Positions 54,313-63,646 of a stretch of DNA of 64,000 bases are shown here, one piece after another. The DNA is from Sphingobacteriales bacterium (GTDB taxonomy: Bacteria > Bacteroidota > Bacteroidia > Chitinophagales > JADIYW01): contig JADJYT010000007.1 in NCBI GenBank assembly GCA_016719635.1, positions 1 to 64,000 on the forward strand, read 5' to 3'. Position 1 is the stretch's first letter; each line of letters begins with the position of its first letter. The position numbers and the translations under genes are program-made. Below the pieces are notes generated by a model. That model ran no database searches. It had not been told where the DNA came from and saw only the letters and a program-made list of their open reading frames with translations.

Positions 54313-56099
54313 TTCATTACATTCGGGCTCAATAGCCTTTCTTTTTCCTGTTTCAGCTTTGCTTCCGCCAAAGCAGCATCTGCTTTCTTTTTCTTAAGGA
54401 TGGACAGAGAGTCCGCCACGGCCCGTTCGCGCAGTTCTTCTTTTGTATAAACATGCGGTTTCTTGCCATTAAAAATGAAATTGATCATCTGTTTATCCCT
54501 ATTGTACACGTCTGCATAAAATCTGATTACGCCGTTAAAATCTGCTTCTGCCGTAAAGTAGCGGAAATAGACCGGAACCGGTGTTTTCAGCCGCAAGACT
54601 TGTGTCTCAATCTTTCTGTCCCTAATCGCTTTTAGGGTATCAATTGATATGGTAAAGGTATCCATCACCATCAGGTTATAGGCGATTTCCAGTGCATCCT
54701 GGCAACGCACACAGCCGTGGCTGCCCGCCCGAACATCAGAGTTGAAAAAACTTTTGGCAGGTGTGTCATGCATATACACGGAATACTTATTGGGGAACAG
54801 CATCTTTACGGTACCCAGGGCATTATTGGGGCCCGGAGGTTGTACTACCGTTGTCCAGTTTCCATGCCGGGTTACTATAAACCCCCTGAAACTTTTCATC
54901 TCCTGTTTTACGATATTTTGCGGAACGGTCCAGGTGGGCCATAATACAATTTGGTTGATAGCACTTTCCAGAATGGGTGTTTCATTTTTTTTGTTGGATT
55001 TTCCGATTACTACCCGTTTTTCCAGCCGCACGGTATCTGCTTCCACAATCTTTAATTTGTAGGAAGGAAGGTTCACCCATACATATCGTTCGGGTAGTTG
55101 AAGGATATGTTCTTTGCGCCAGCGGTCCGCATTGATGGCCAGCAACTGGAATTTTTTGGCATTATCCCTTTCCAGCGCCTTTATCGTATTCGCGCCAATC
55201 ACCCCGTCGTTGTTCAGGTTGTTGTCTTTTTGAAAACGTTTGATGGCAATAAGGTAGGCGGAGTCATTGTTTTTCAGGGAATCAATCAGATAATGATGAT
55301 AGACCAATGCCATTCGCGTATCAGTTACGGCACCCAGAGAGTCTTGCTTGGGATTACGGATGTGAATGGGCCTGGAAGAAATATTGTTTTTCGCTACGAA
55401 ATCCCTTAATGCCGCCATATAGCGGTTGTACATCGGGTTGTTGGGTTCCAGTGAGGCGATGACATGTGCGATGGAGTCGGTGGTGGTTTTCTGCAGTAAG
55501 GCGATATAGTCTTCTTTATGCTTAATAAAATTGGAGGTAATGCCGATGCTGGTGTCCGCAAACATACCGTCATCCATGTGCAATGCTATCTGCAGGAAGG
55601 AGCGCGTCAGCCCGACTTCCAGTTGTTTGGATATGCTGAAATCTATGCCAGGCTGGATCAGCGCAACGGAATCCGCTAATTTCCGCAGTTTTTCATATCC
55701 GTACAATTCTTTGTTCAACCCCAGAAATTCGGCTGTACTCAAGACATGCAGCATTTCCTTCCCTTTGGCGGACAAACCATCCTTGTTCACCCAGACAGGG
55801 TGAAAACTATGCTGTTCGTATATGGTTCTCACCAGTTCCTGCCATCCGAGGTATCGTGTATTGTTTTTATCCGAGGCGGGAAATGTACCGATATACTCGC
55901 CCAGAACAATTGACATGTCTTTCTGAAATTCCATTTCATCTTTTGGAATCAGCACCTTGCTTTGTATGGTTTCGGCTTTCGAACTGTTGTTTTTACACGA
56001 AGTTGTTCCGAAAGTTGATACAGCCATGCAAAAAAGTAGAGATATGGAAAAAGGGCGGAACATCTGTTTCAGGATGGATTGATACAACAAATTAATCAT
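54264..56099 (-). CDS. YcbB/LdtD-like L,D-transpeptidase lipoprotein
   Basis: This protein of up to 611 residues has an N-terminal lipoprotein-type signal ending TSCKNN. The Met at 56063 would give a classic short signal of 22 residues, while the outer Met at 56099 is the longest option. Its domains are an N-terminal helical region, a peptidoglycan-binding segment (AIKRFQKDNNLNNDGVIGAN) and a YkuD catalytic domain with SHGCVRCQDALEIAYNLM holding the active cysteine. It would form 3-3 cross-links in peptidoglycan at the outer-membrane-facing periplasm. The large size and domain order match LdtD of Gram-negative bacteria. It converges with the smaller YkuD_2-type gene. Confidence 0.88.
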   Translation of the reverse strand: MINLLYQSILKQMFRPFSISLLFCMAVSTFGTTSCKNNSSKAETIQSKVLIPKDEMEFQKDMSIVLGEYIGTFPASDKNNTRYLGWQELVRTIYEQHSFHPVWVNKDGLSAKGKEMLHVLSTAEFLGLNKELYGYEKLRKLADSVALIQPGIDFSISKQLEVGLTRSFLQIALHMDDGMFADTSIGITSNFIKHKEDYIALLQKTTTDSIAHVIASLEPNNPMYNRYMAALRDFVAKNNISSRPIHIRNPKQDSLGAVTDTRMALVYHHYLIDSLKNNDSAYLIAIKRFQKDNNLNNDGVIGANTIKALERDNAKKFQLLAINADRWRKEHILQLPERYVWVNLPSYKLKIVEADTVRLEKRVVIGKSNKKNETPILESAINQIVLWPTWTVPQNIVKQEMKSFRGFIVTRHGNWTTVVQPPGPNNALGTVKMLFPNKYSVYMHDTPAKSFFNSDVRAGSHGCVRCQDALEIAYNLMVMDTFTISIDTLKAIRDRKIETQVLRLKTPVPVYFRYFTAEADFNGVIRFYADVYNRDKQMINFIFNGKKPHVYTKEELRERAVADSLSILKKKKADAALAEAKLKQEKERLLSPNVMNYPSKPDTTSARHDSL

Positions 56100-56290
56100 T
56101 TAAAATATAACTTGCATCGAAGTGTTCAAAAACCGTGCCTTTTGGTAATATTAAATTAAAAATATGAATGCCGCCAATTGCATATTTTTGTAAGTTATTA
56201 TAAACAGTTTATGCAATAATCCGGTATAATGCAGCATAGCTGCAGAAAACCAAAAAAGATGTTGTATTTACGCCATAAAAAAAGAAACAA

Positions 56291-57286
56291 ATGAAAGTAG
56301 CAGTAGTAGGTTCCACCGGTCTGGTAGGTGGAGAAATGTTGAAAGTCCTGACAGAAAGAAACTTTCCCGTTACGGAATTGATACCGGTAGCTTCGGAGCG
56401 TTCCGCCGGAAAGACCATCACCTTTCAGGGAAAAGGATATACGGTGGTCACGCCGCAAACGGCCATTGAGATGAAGCCGGATCTGGCGTTGTTTTCCGCC
56501 GGCGGTTCCACGTCGCTGGAGTGGGCGCCCCGGTTTGCCGAAGCGGGCATTACCGTCGTGGATAATTCATCCGCCTGGAGAATGGACCCGACGAAAAAAC
56601 TGGTGGTGCCGGAAATCAATGCGGATGCGTTGACAAAAGACGACAAGATTATCGCCAATCCGAACTGTTCTACGATACAGATGGTGGTGGTATTGAATCC
56701 GCTGCATCAGAAATTCAAGATCAAACGCGTGGTGGTTTCTACCTATCAGTCGGTGACCGGTACCGGCAAAAAAGCGGTGGACCAGCTGATGAACGAACGC
56801 GCAAACGGCTCCTCGGATGAGATGGCTTATAAATACAAGATTGACCTGAATGTGATTCCGCAGATAGATGTGTTTCTGGAAAACGGCTACACCAAGGAAG
56901 AAATGAAGATGGTGAAAGAGACCAATAAGATCATGCGCGATGACAATATCAGGGTGACGGCAACCACCATCCGTATTCCGGTGATGGGCGGTCACAGTGA
57001 GAGCGTGAACATCGAGTTTGAAAATGACTTTGACCTGGCAGAGGTACGTTCCCTCTTGGAAAAATCCGAGGGTGTAGTGGTAGAGGATGATGTGGCGAAC
57101 TTTATCTATCCGATGCCGATGAATGCGCATGGCAGGGACGAAGTGTTTGTAGGCAGAATCCGCCGGGATGAAAGCCAGCCGAAAACGCTGAACCTTTGGA
57201 TAGTAGCCGACAATCTGCGTAAAGGTGCCGCCACCAACGCGGTTCAGATTGGCGAGTACCTGCTGAAGAATGGGCTGATAGGATAG
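56291..57286 (+). CDS. asd: Aspartate-semialdehyde dehydrogenase
   Basis: This 331-residue enzyme has the NADP-binding KVAVVGSTGLVGGEMLKVL, the catalytic cysteine in IIANPNCSTIQM (C126) and a substrate histidine in PVMGGHSESVN (H235). It reduces aspartyl phosphate to aspartate semialdehyde in lysine, diaminopimelate, threonine and methionine synthesis. Diaminopimelate is used in the peptidoglycan that the neighbouring L,D-transpeptidases act on, although this shared theme may be coincidental. The gene has its own upstream gap (56100-56290) and a strong terminator just downstream. Confidence 0.96.
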   Translation: MKVAVVGSTGLVGGEMLKVLTERNFPVTELIPVASERSAGKTITFQGKGYTVVTPQTAIEMKPDLALFSAGGSTSLEWAPRFAEAGITVVDNSSAWRMDPTKKLVVPEINADALTKDDKIIANPNCSTIQMVVVLNPLHQKFKIKRVVVSTYQSVTGTGKKAVDQLMNERANGSSDEMAYKYKIDLNVIPQIDVFLENGYTKEEMKMVKETNKIMRDDNIRVTATTIRIPVMGGHSESVNIEFENDFDLAEVRSLLEKSEGVVVEDDVANFIYPMPMNAHGRDEVFVGRIRRDESQPKTLNLWIVADNLRKGAATNAVQIGEYLLKNGLIG

Positions 57287-57310
57287 CCGGTACGAGCTTA
57301 CCTTAAAAAT

Positions 57311-57338
57311 AAAAACTCCGCGCATGCGCGGAGTTTTT
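57311..57338. terminator. Bidirectional rho-independent terminator between asd and the caspase genes
   Basis: A perfect inverted repeat, AAAAACTCCGCGC and GCGCGGAGTTTTT around a short AT centre, sits between the asd stop and the convergent caspase gene's stop. A-rich and T-rich flanks on both sides allow termination in both directions. Confidence 0.93.
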
Positions 57339-57349
57339 ATTTTTAAATA

Positions 57350-59425
57350 TTATTTTCTCGTCCAGCCATTCAGCCAGATACCTCTTTTTCCGGCGGTATA
57401 GGTAAGCCATTCATATAACTTCCCCGCTATCTCGGCAGCAGTTCTTGTTTCCCCGCTTTTCAGGGACAGATACGGCACCAGGGGTTGGTGCTGCAAGCTG
57501 GTCCGTGCCACTCCCACCGTTTCCTTGCTGAACGCCAGCACCAGATTCTCCGAGAGGATTTCTGTTTGTTGCAGCTGCATGATTTGCATCAGGTCATATG
57601 GGTCGTAAGCAGGAGCGGTTTCCGGCTTGTCCGCAAATCCTTTGTCTGTCTTTATGGTTTTTGTATATGCACAGTAAAAAGAGACATCCGCCTGTGCAGG
57701 GTCTTCCACGAGCTGTAGGTTCTGGTCTTTTTTACACAGGGCTGTAAGCACCTTGCTGACCTCATACGGAATCGGCAGGTAGATAAAATACGGACGGTTC
57801 TGGTTCACGGACAGCAAGGTGTTTGGGGAAAGATTGTTCAGTACCGCAGACTCATGGGTATTGCCGTCTATGAATGTTATTTTATCTGCGGACACATACA
57901 ATTTAGAACCGCCGGATGATTTTTCAAATGGAACACATTTCCCTGAACCGCCGCTTGCTGTATTTGCTTTCAGCAGCGGCTTCAACGTGGTGTTGACAAA
58001 CTGTTTCAATCGGCTGAACGGAAAACTGTCTTTGGGCAGATACACCTTCAGCAGCGGATCTGATTTCACATACCAGCTGAGCACTTTGAATGTATGTCCA
58101 ACCAGTGTGCTGCCGTTTGTGGCAGTCGCAATTGCGTTGTTTTCACCGCTCAGCGAAACCACTTCCACCTTCACGGCAGGGTTCGTGATATCCTGCAGGA
58201 TATTGCCTTTCAGGATTCCGGACATCGCACCCTTATCCAACGTAATGGTTCCGTTTCCTGCGACGATACATGTTGCCTGCACACTGTTTCGGATTGTCGC
58301 TGGAACCACACTTAACAGATTCTTTGACTTGCGCTCAGGGGCGCAGCGCAGCGTGGGCGTTTGGGGAAGATTGCGTTTTATAAGTTCCTCCTTGATTCGG
58401 TCAAATGCCTGCTGCGCCGTCATGGTCGCGGGATATTTTTTATACACTTCCAACAATGCCTTGGTGAACACACCGTGATTATTTCCTGTCTCATCTTTTT
58501 TCTCCTTTGCCTTCTGGTCGTCGTTGGTGGCCGACATAAACAGAAAGTTAGAGTTGATTCGTATTGCCGGCGAACCAGGCATTGGAATTACCCCATCCAG
58601 TATTTTTGCAGATACCGCAGCACCGTTGTCTTTTTTCACTGCGGCAAGGGCTTTGTCTTCTGCAGCACTGGCAACATATGCTTCATCCGCGTTTTTTACC
58701 AACGAACTTACCAGCCAACCGTTCAGTTCCCTGATGTCGGTGCCTTCTGCTTCTGCGCCGCCTGCCAGGGGTTCTATTTCCAGAGTGGCGAAGATTTCCT
58801 GGGTTTCACCGTTGCCCCCGAAACTGGAAATTTTAGGCCCTCCTCCGGTAGGTGCCATTTTCCGGTAATAGGTGATACCGTCTTTTTGTATCTCCACGGT
58901 TTTGGTTCCCCAACTGTGGCAGCAGTCAAAAATCGTGGTGAGCGTCACTTTCTTGTCGACAAATTTATTGTATATAGCGGCCAGCTGCAGGCTCTGGATA
59001 TAGCCGTTCTTTTGGTAGAGTATGTCGCAGGGTGCGATGGCTTCGTCGGTGTTATAGCCTGTATTATCGGGCATCTGCAGGCCATGCCCGGAATAATAAA
59101 AAAAAGCCTGGTCACCCGGCTTGCTGTTGGCTAACAGTTTATCGAGGGATGTCAGGATCTGCTTTTTGGTGGCCTGTGCGCTGTACAGTTCACGGATGTT
59201 TTCAGCCTTATAACCGAATCTGGAGATAATCAGCTCCTTAATGGATTTTGCGTCGTTGACACAACCCTGTAAAGAATTCTTCGGGTCGCGCAAAATTTGC
59301 TTTGTTGTAGTGTCGCGGTAGAAATAATCGTTGATGCCGACGATTAATGCTCTTTTATTTTGTGAATAACATACAACAGACAGTAGCAGTAGCACTAAGA
59401 ATGTAAGGCAAGAATTATTTTTCAT
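57350..59425 (-). CDS. Secreted caspase-family (metacaspase-like) protein, copy 1
   Basis: This 691-residue protein has a signal peptide (about 1-21, ending CYSQ). The peptidase domain covers roughly 24-380, with ALIVGINDY at 26-34, the catalytic histidine in FFYYSGHGLQ (H114) and the cysteine in TTIFDCCHSWG (C169, preceded by C168). A C-terminal part of about 300 residues has no family I can name and ends GIWLNGWTRK. Caspase-like enzymes cleave after basic or acidic residues; the substrate is unknown. It is about 16 bases downstream of its paralog and likely co-transcribed with it. Both are predicted to be exported to the periplasm or outside. Confidence 0.85.
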   Translation of the reverse strand: MKNNSCLTFLVLLLLSVVCYSQNKRALIVGINDYFYRDTTTKQILRDPKNSLQGCVNDAKSIKELIISRFGYKAENIRELYSAQATKKQILTSLDKLLANSKPGDQAFFYYSGHGLQMPDNTGYNTDEAIAPCDILYQKNGYIQSLQLAAIYNKFVDKKVTLTTIFDCCHSWGTKTVEIQKDGITYYRKMAPTGGGPKISSFGGNGETQEIFATLEIEPLAGGAEAEGTDIRELNGWLVSSLVKNADEAYVASAAEDKALAAVKKDNGAAVSAKILDGVIPMPGSPAIRINSNFLFMSATNDDQKAKEKKDETGNNHGVFTKALLEVYKKYPATMTAQQAFDRIKEELIKRNLPQTPTLRCAPERKSKNLLSVVPATIRNSVQATCIVAGNGTITLDKGAMSGILKGNILQDITNPAVKVEVVSLSGENNAIATATNGSTLVGHTFKVLSWYVKSDPLLKVYLPKDSFPFSRLKQFVNTTLKPLLKANTASGGSGKCVPFEKSSGGSKLYVSADKITFIDGNTHESAVLNNLSPNTLLSVNQNRPYFIYLPIPYEVSKVLTALCKKDQNLQLVEDPAQADVSFYCAYTKTIKTDKGFADKPETAPAYDPYDLMQIMQLQQTEILSENLVLAFSKETVGVARTSLQHQPLVPYLSLKSGETRTAAEIAGKLYEWLTYTAGKRGIWLNGWTRK

Positions 59426-59440
59426 GGTTTTGATTAATAG

Positions 59441-61603
59441 CTATTTCCTCTGCCAATCGTTCAGCCACACTCCTTTATCAACGGAGCGGACAATGAACCA
59501 GTGATATATTTTTTCAGCAATTGACTGTACCTCTTTGATGGGGTGATGGATGACCAGGAACGGGCTTTGCGCGGAATGCCATCGTTTGGGTATATTGTCT
59601 CCAACCGTTTCATGGGTCAGTGCCAGCAGGATATTGACATCAGGGTCATCCTGTTCCTGAAGGGCGGGAGCCAGCCCGCTCCGGTAGTACGGAGAACTGT
59701 TATTTATCTTTTTTGTACCGGGCAGGTAGTCTTTGTTTTTATTGATATTGCGGCTATAGAAACAGCTGATGGAAATATCTGCTTTTTCAGGATCACTTAC
59801 CAATTCAATATTCTGGTTTTTCCTGCATAAAAATTCCGTTGCTTTAGCTATTTCTTCCGGTACCGGCAGATAGACGATATAAGGTTGATTCTGATTCACT
59901 TTTTGTAAGGCGCCTTTCGTTAAATCCGGTAAGAGCGCATTGGTATTGGCTACTAATCCAATATAGGGAAATTGGTTTCCCTTCATGAAAATCTTGGAGC
60001 AAGAGAAATTCTCCTCAAACGGGACATAATAACCATACCCTTTATTAGGGCCGTTCATGTCCTGTTCTTTAATCAGCGGTTTAATCTGATTCTGAACCAG
60101 CGTATTCAATTGTGAGCCGGTGGTTTTGTCATGCGGAATATATACTCTAATCAACGGTGCTGTTTTGGTATACCAGCTGCTCACTTTAAATGTATGCCCT
60201 TTCATATTGCCGCTTCCTTTTTTGAGTATGGCAATGCAGGTGTTGTCTCCTTTCAGTTCCTTGACTTCCGCTTGTGTCTCAGAATGGGAAATATCATCCA
60301 GGATATTTCCTGCAGACAAACCGGCCAGTGCGCCTTTGTTGAGCAGGATGGTTTTCCCGGAAGATTGAATACATTTGGTCAGAACCAAATCCGATACAGA
60401 GGCAGGTGAAGTGCTGATCAGATTCTTTTTCAATCGATGCGGGTCACATTTGAGCGTGGGGGTTTGCCCGTAAAATCGCTTTTTCAATTCGGCGGATATC
60501 TTTTCGAATAACTGAGCCCCTGAAATGTTGGCGGAATTCCTCTTAAACACCTCTATCAGCGCTTTTGTAAAGACACCATGCCTGTTGCCGTTCTCATCCG
60601 GTTTTTCCACGGCCTTCTGTACATCATTGGTAGCGGATAAGAACAGATAATTGGACTGCATCCTGTTAGAAGGAGCCGTGGTGCCCGAAAAAATATCTCC
60701 AATAAGATTTCCCTGCATTTTAAATTCCCGTTCATTGTCCTGTAAAACATTGGCAGGGATAAATCGTCCGGAGCGGCTATCTTTCTTATATAGCACAGGT
60801 AAGGTGTCGGATGAGAATGGATTAACGGTAAGAAAGGAGAACAGGCTGAATGAGGAGTCTGTCTTATTCAACAGATAGAGTGAATCAGGAGTGAAATCGG
60901 AGAGATTCATAAATTCATTATAATCCAGACCCCTGGTTTCTCTTTCTGAGAAAGTGCCGGAAGCAACCGGTACAAATTTATCTTCCCCATCTGCACTAAA
61001 AGATTCCTCTATGCCCGGAATATTGGCAGAAATGGTAATGCCAAAATCAGTTTGCGGCTCCTCTTTGCCAATCATGGTATGGGTACCCCAGCTGTAACAG
61101 CAGTCGAAAACGGTAGTCAGAATGACTTTCTTATCTACAAATTGATTAAAGATGGCCGCCAGTTGAAGCGTTCTGATAAACCCGTTTGTATTGTATAAAG
61201 CATCGGATGGTGCAATCGCCTCATCGGTGGACTTGGTCACCGCATTTTTAAGCTGCAGGCCATGACCGGAATAATAAAAGAACACCTGGTCGCCGGCCTT
61301 GCTAACTGCCAGCAATTTATCCAGTTCATCCAGTATGTTTTGTTTGTTTGCTTGTTTATTGTATAATTCTTTAATGAACGATTCTCTGAACCGAAACCGC
61401 GAGCTGATTAATTCCTTGATGGATTTGGCATCGTTCACACAGCCATGCAGGGAATTGCGCGTATCTGGCAAAATGGTTTTTGTGAACCCGTCCATGGTAT
61501 AGTAGTCATTGATGCCTATGATCAGTGCTCTTTTGGTTTGTGTAAAACTGACCGGATATAAACAGAACTGAATTAGACTGCATAAAAAATACCTTCGTAA
61601 CAT
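59441..61603 (-). CDS. Secreted caspase-family (metacaspase-like) protein, copy 2
   Basis: This 720-residue paralog of copy 1 has a signal peptide (about 1-21) and the same catalytic dyad: H114 in FFYYSGHGLQ and C169 in TTVFDCCYSWG. The residue after the cysteine is Tyr where copy 1 has His. The C-terminal extension is conserved, for example SWYTKTAPLIRVYIPHD against SWYVKSDPLLKVYLPKD, and ends GVWLNDWQRK. Between the peptidase core and the extension an insert of about 100 residues is specific to this copy. It is the first gene of the tandem pair; the 58-bp gap to the divergent TPR gene holds both promoters. Confidence 0.85.
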   Translation of the reverse strand: MLRRYFLCSLIQFCLYPVSFTQTKRALIIGINDYYTMDGFTKTILPDTRNSLHGCVNDAKSIKELISSRFRFRESFIKELYNKQANKQNILDELDKLLAVSKAGDQVFFYYSGHGLQLKNAVTKSTDEAIAPSDALYNTNGFIRTLQLAAIFNQFVDKKVILTTVFDCCYSWGTHTMIGKEEPQTDFGITISANIPGIEESFSADGEDKFVPVASGTFSERETRGLDYNEFMNLSDFTPDSLYLLNKTDSSFSLFSFLTVNPFSSDTLPVLYKKDSRSGRFIPANVLQDNEREFKMQGNLIGDIFSGTTAPSNRMQSNYLFLSATNDVQKAVEKPDENGNRHGVFTKALIEVFKRNSANISGAQLFEKISAELKKRFYGQTPTLKCDPHRLKKNLISTSPASVSDLVLTKCIQSSGKTILLNKGALAGLSAGNILDDISHSETQAEVKELKGDNTCIAILKKGSGNMKGHTFKVSSWYTKTAPLIRVYIPHDKTTGSQLNTLVQNQIKPLIKEQDMNGPNKGYGYYVPFEENFSCSKIFMKGNQFPYIGLVANTNALLPDLTKGALQKVNQNQPYIVYLPVPEEIAKATEFLCRKNQNIELVSDPEKADISISCFYSRNINKNKDYLPGTKKINNSSPYYRSGLAPALQEQDDPDVNILLALTHETVGDNIPKRWHSAQSPFLVIHHPIKEVQSIAEKIYHWFIVRSVDKGVWLNDWQRK

Positions 61604-61670
61604 AGTTAAATATAAAGAAATCTACTGATATTTAACCGTATATAAGTTCATTACAAACACCATGGCGCCA

Positions 61671-63035
61671 ATGAAAAACATAGTAGTATATGCCTGCCTG
61701 TTCCTGATTCAAACTGCCGTGTTGGCTCAGAATAAAATGATAGACAGTTTGAAGACAGCTTTGGAAACCGAAAAGACAGATACCGTACGGGTGGATATCT
61801 TGTGTCTGTTGGGTCAGGAATATGAACAATATCGCCCGGATACGGCCATGCTCTATGCCCAGCAGGCCTACAAGATGTCGGCTAAATTAAAGTACGCGGA
61901 TGGCATCTCGAGGGCTGCCAACGGAATTGGGAATGTATATATGCTGATTGGTAACTATCCGAAAGCGCTGGAATATTTCATCCAAAAACTGAAGATTGAA
62001 GAAATGAGAAATAACCCTGATAAGCTGGCGGTTGTGCTTATGAATATTGCCGGTGTCTATCACATGCAGCAGGAAGAAGAAAAAGCACTGGAATATCAGA
62101 CGAAAGCGGATTCTATTATTGATGCCGCAAAGATTGATTATCTTAAAATCTACAGCTTGCTGAATCTCGGCGATATGTACGAGAAATCGGGAAAACTGAA
62201 GGCTGCACTTCAATCTACGGAAAAAGCCTATACGCTCGCGCTGAAAGAGAATAACGTAGGTTTAATAGGAAGCATACTCAACAATCTCGGAAATATTTAT
62301 GCCAAACTGGATGATACCTTGCTGGCCGTTAGACAATACAAAGCGGCACTTCCCTATCTGGAACAAACGCAGAACGAAGATGTCATGGCGGAAACCACAC
62401 TGGGGCTGGCAAAACAATACCTGCTATTATCAATCAGCGATTCCGCCGCATATTATGGTATGCAATCCTATGAAATCTGCAGGAAGAACGGATTTTTAAG
62501 CAGACAACTAACAGCAAGTATCTTCTTGAAAGACTATTATAAAAATAATGGAGATGTAAAAAATGCCTTCGTTTATCAGGAAGAAATCCTGGTATTGAAA
62601 GATTCCATTTTCAGTAAGGAAAGAATCGCCAAAGCACAGGCGATATCCCTGGAAGAGGATTTGCGTCAGAAAGAAATGGCTGAGAAGAAACTCGAAGAGG
62701 AACATGAAAGAAAGGTGAAACTGCAATACCTGACCATCGGTATTCTGCTTCCCATCTTGTTTTTTTTAACACTGTATCTGAGTAATAAGAAGATTAAACC
62801 GAAAATCATTGAATTCTTAGGGGTGGTATCTTTGCTGTTGTCTTTTGAATACATCATGCTGCTGTTACACCCGCTCATTGTAACGGTGACCAACCATGAG
62901 CCCATTTATCAGCTGATGATTTTTGCGCTGATTGCATCTGTGCTGACACCTGCTCACCACAGGATAGAAAAATGGCTGCTTAAGAAACTCACCCTGAAAG
63001 AAAAAATATCTGTCATCAATTTTCGGATCCAGTAA
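61671..63035 (+). CDS. TPR-repeat protein with signal peptide, coiled coil and C-terminal membrane helices
   Basis: This protein of about 454 residues starts with a signal peptide (MKNIVVYACLFLIQTAVLAQ). The region 30-300 is made of tetratricopeptide-like repeats, for example DGISRAANGIGNVYMLIGNY and IYSLLNLGDMYEKSGKLKAA. A charged coiled coil (about 300-345) precedes three to four hydrophobic helices near 345-440. The layout resembles the sensor half of Bacteroidota TPR histidine kinases or LuxR-type regulators but has no kinase or DNA-binding domain. The ATG at 61671 was chosen over one at 61662 because it begins the signal peptide. It diverges from the caspase pair by 58 bases, so a functional link is possible. 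Confidence 0.78.
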   Translation: MKNIVVYACLFLIQTAVLAQNKMIDSLKTALETEKTDTVRVDILCLLGQEYEQYRPDTAMLYAQQAYKMSAKLKYADGISRAANGIGNVYMLIGNYPKALEYFIQKLKIEEMRNNPDKLAVVLMNIAGVYHMQQEEEKALEYQTKADSIIDAAKIDYLKIYSLLNLGDMYEKSGKLKAALQSTEKAYTLALKENNVGLIGSILNNLGNIYAKLDDTLLAVRQYKAALPYLEQTQNEDVMAETTLGLAKQYLLLSISDSAAYYGMQSYEICRKNGFLSRQLTASIFLKDYYKNNGDVKNAFVYQEEILVLKDSIFSKERIAKAQAISLEEDLRQKEMAEKKLEEEHERKVKLQYLTIGILLPILFFLTLYLSNKKIKPKIIEFLGVVSLLLSFEYIMLLLHPLIVTVTNHEPIYQLMIFALIASVLTPAHHRIEKWLLKKLTLKEKISVINFRIQ

Positions 63036-63072
63036 TAAAGAAGACCTTCCGGAAGGAAGGTCTTCTTTATTA
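63033..63072. terminator. Bidirectional terminator hairpin after the TPR gene
   Basis: A perfect 18-bp stem (63033-63050 with 63055-63072) around GGAA overlaps the TPR gene's stop codon. Its AT-rich ends supply T-runs in both directions. It separates the TPR gene from the convergent small lipoprotein gene. Confidence 0.9.
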
Positions 63073-63086
63073 CAAGAGGCATCTGT

Positions 63087-63335
63087 TTATTTTTTATCAG
63101 GAACAGGAACGATTGTTTTACCGCCTTCCTCTGTTTCTTCCGTTGCCTCAGCAGTTGCTGTCGAGTCACCACCTGGAGATGCTGCAACCGTTTCTGTAAC
63201 TGCTTCTGTAACTTCAGTAGCCGTATCGGCTGCAGCTTCTTCTGCCTTTTGCTTGCACGAAGGCAGAAGGAACAATGAACAAAACAACAATAGCAAAGTG
63301 CCTTGCCGTAACAATGATTTCGGATTGGTTCTCAT
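63087..63335 (-). CDS. Small acidic lipoprotein, function unknown
   Basis: This 82-residue protein has a lipoprotein signal with lipobox LLPSC (Cys27). The mature part is low-complexity, rich in Ala, Glu and Thr (AEEAAADTATEVTEAVTET, then ATAEATEETEEGG), with a short KTIVPVPDKK tail. No domain is recognisable. Such acidic spacer-like lipoproteins are common in Bacteroidota and evolve fast. Coding is supported by the signal peptide and lipobox and by the terminator at its 3' end; no function can be assigned. Confidence 0.65.
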   Translation of the reverse strand: MRTNPKSLLRQGTLLLLFCSLFLLPSCKQKAEEAAADTATEVTEAVTETVAASPGGDSTATAEATEETEEGGKTIVPVPDKK

Positions 63336-63646
63336 AAATACTGATTTTTAATGGTTAATAAAATTAACGATAGGATATACTGACTTTTATCTTAGTACAT
63401 CTGTTAATAAACTAAATCTACAACAATTATTTTAGATATCCTGCTATTAATCAGACAATCAGCTAATAAATAAAACAAGGAGGCTGTCGTGACTACAGAC
63501 TGTATTATGCATAATGTGTAGTAATGCCATCTGTTTTAACAGAAGGTTACTGTTAAAAATCAACAGATACCATGAGAAATATCATGGTTTTTGTTTGGTA
63601 TAAGTAACAAATTTGAGATGATAGAAAAATATAAATATTGGAAATC
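63336..63646. other. Gene-free 311-bp AT-rich stretch with three inverted repeats
   Basis: No gene was found here. The stretch holds a 12-bp perfect palindrome, ATTATGCATAAT, at 63504-63515. A 9-bp-stem inverted repeat lies at 63534-63558. A hairpin of ACCATGA and TCATGGT at 63569-63588 is followed by TTTTG. These could be operator or attenuator elements for the gene starting at 63647, or leftovers of an older end of the small lipoprotein region. Confidence 0.5.
63534..63558. repeat. Perfect 9-bp inverted repeat (operator-like)
   Basis: TTTTAACAG at 63534-63542 and CTGTTAAAA at 63550-63558 are exact reverse complements around AAGGTTA. The site is about 90 bases before the ATG of the T9SS-sorted protein. 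The size and spacing suit a dimeric regulator; whether it functions is unknown. Confidence 0.5.

Noticed and set aside
56567..57325. 252-codon open frame on the minus strand
   Set aside because: It lies opposite asd, is rich in His and Val as expected from a mirrored frame, and contains no signal or motif.
58361..59134. 257-codon open frame on the plus strand, with another of 219 codons at 57819-58478
   Set aside because: Both are antisense to the caspase gene at 57350-59425, which has clear catalytic motifs.
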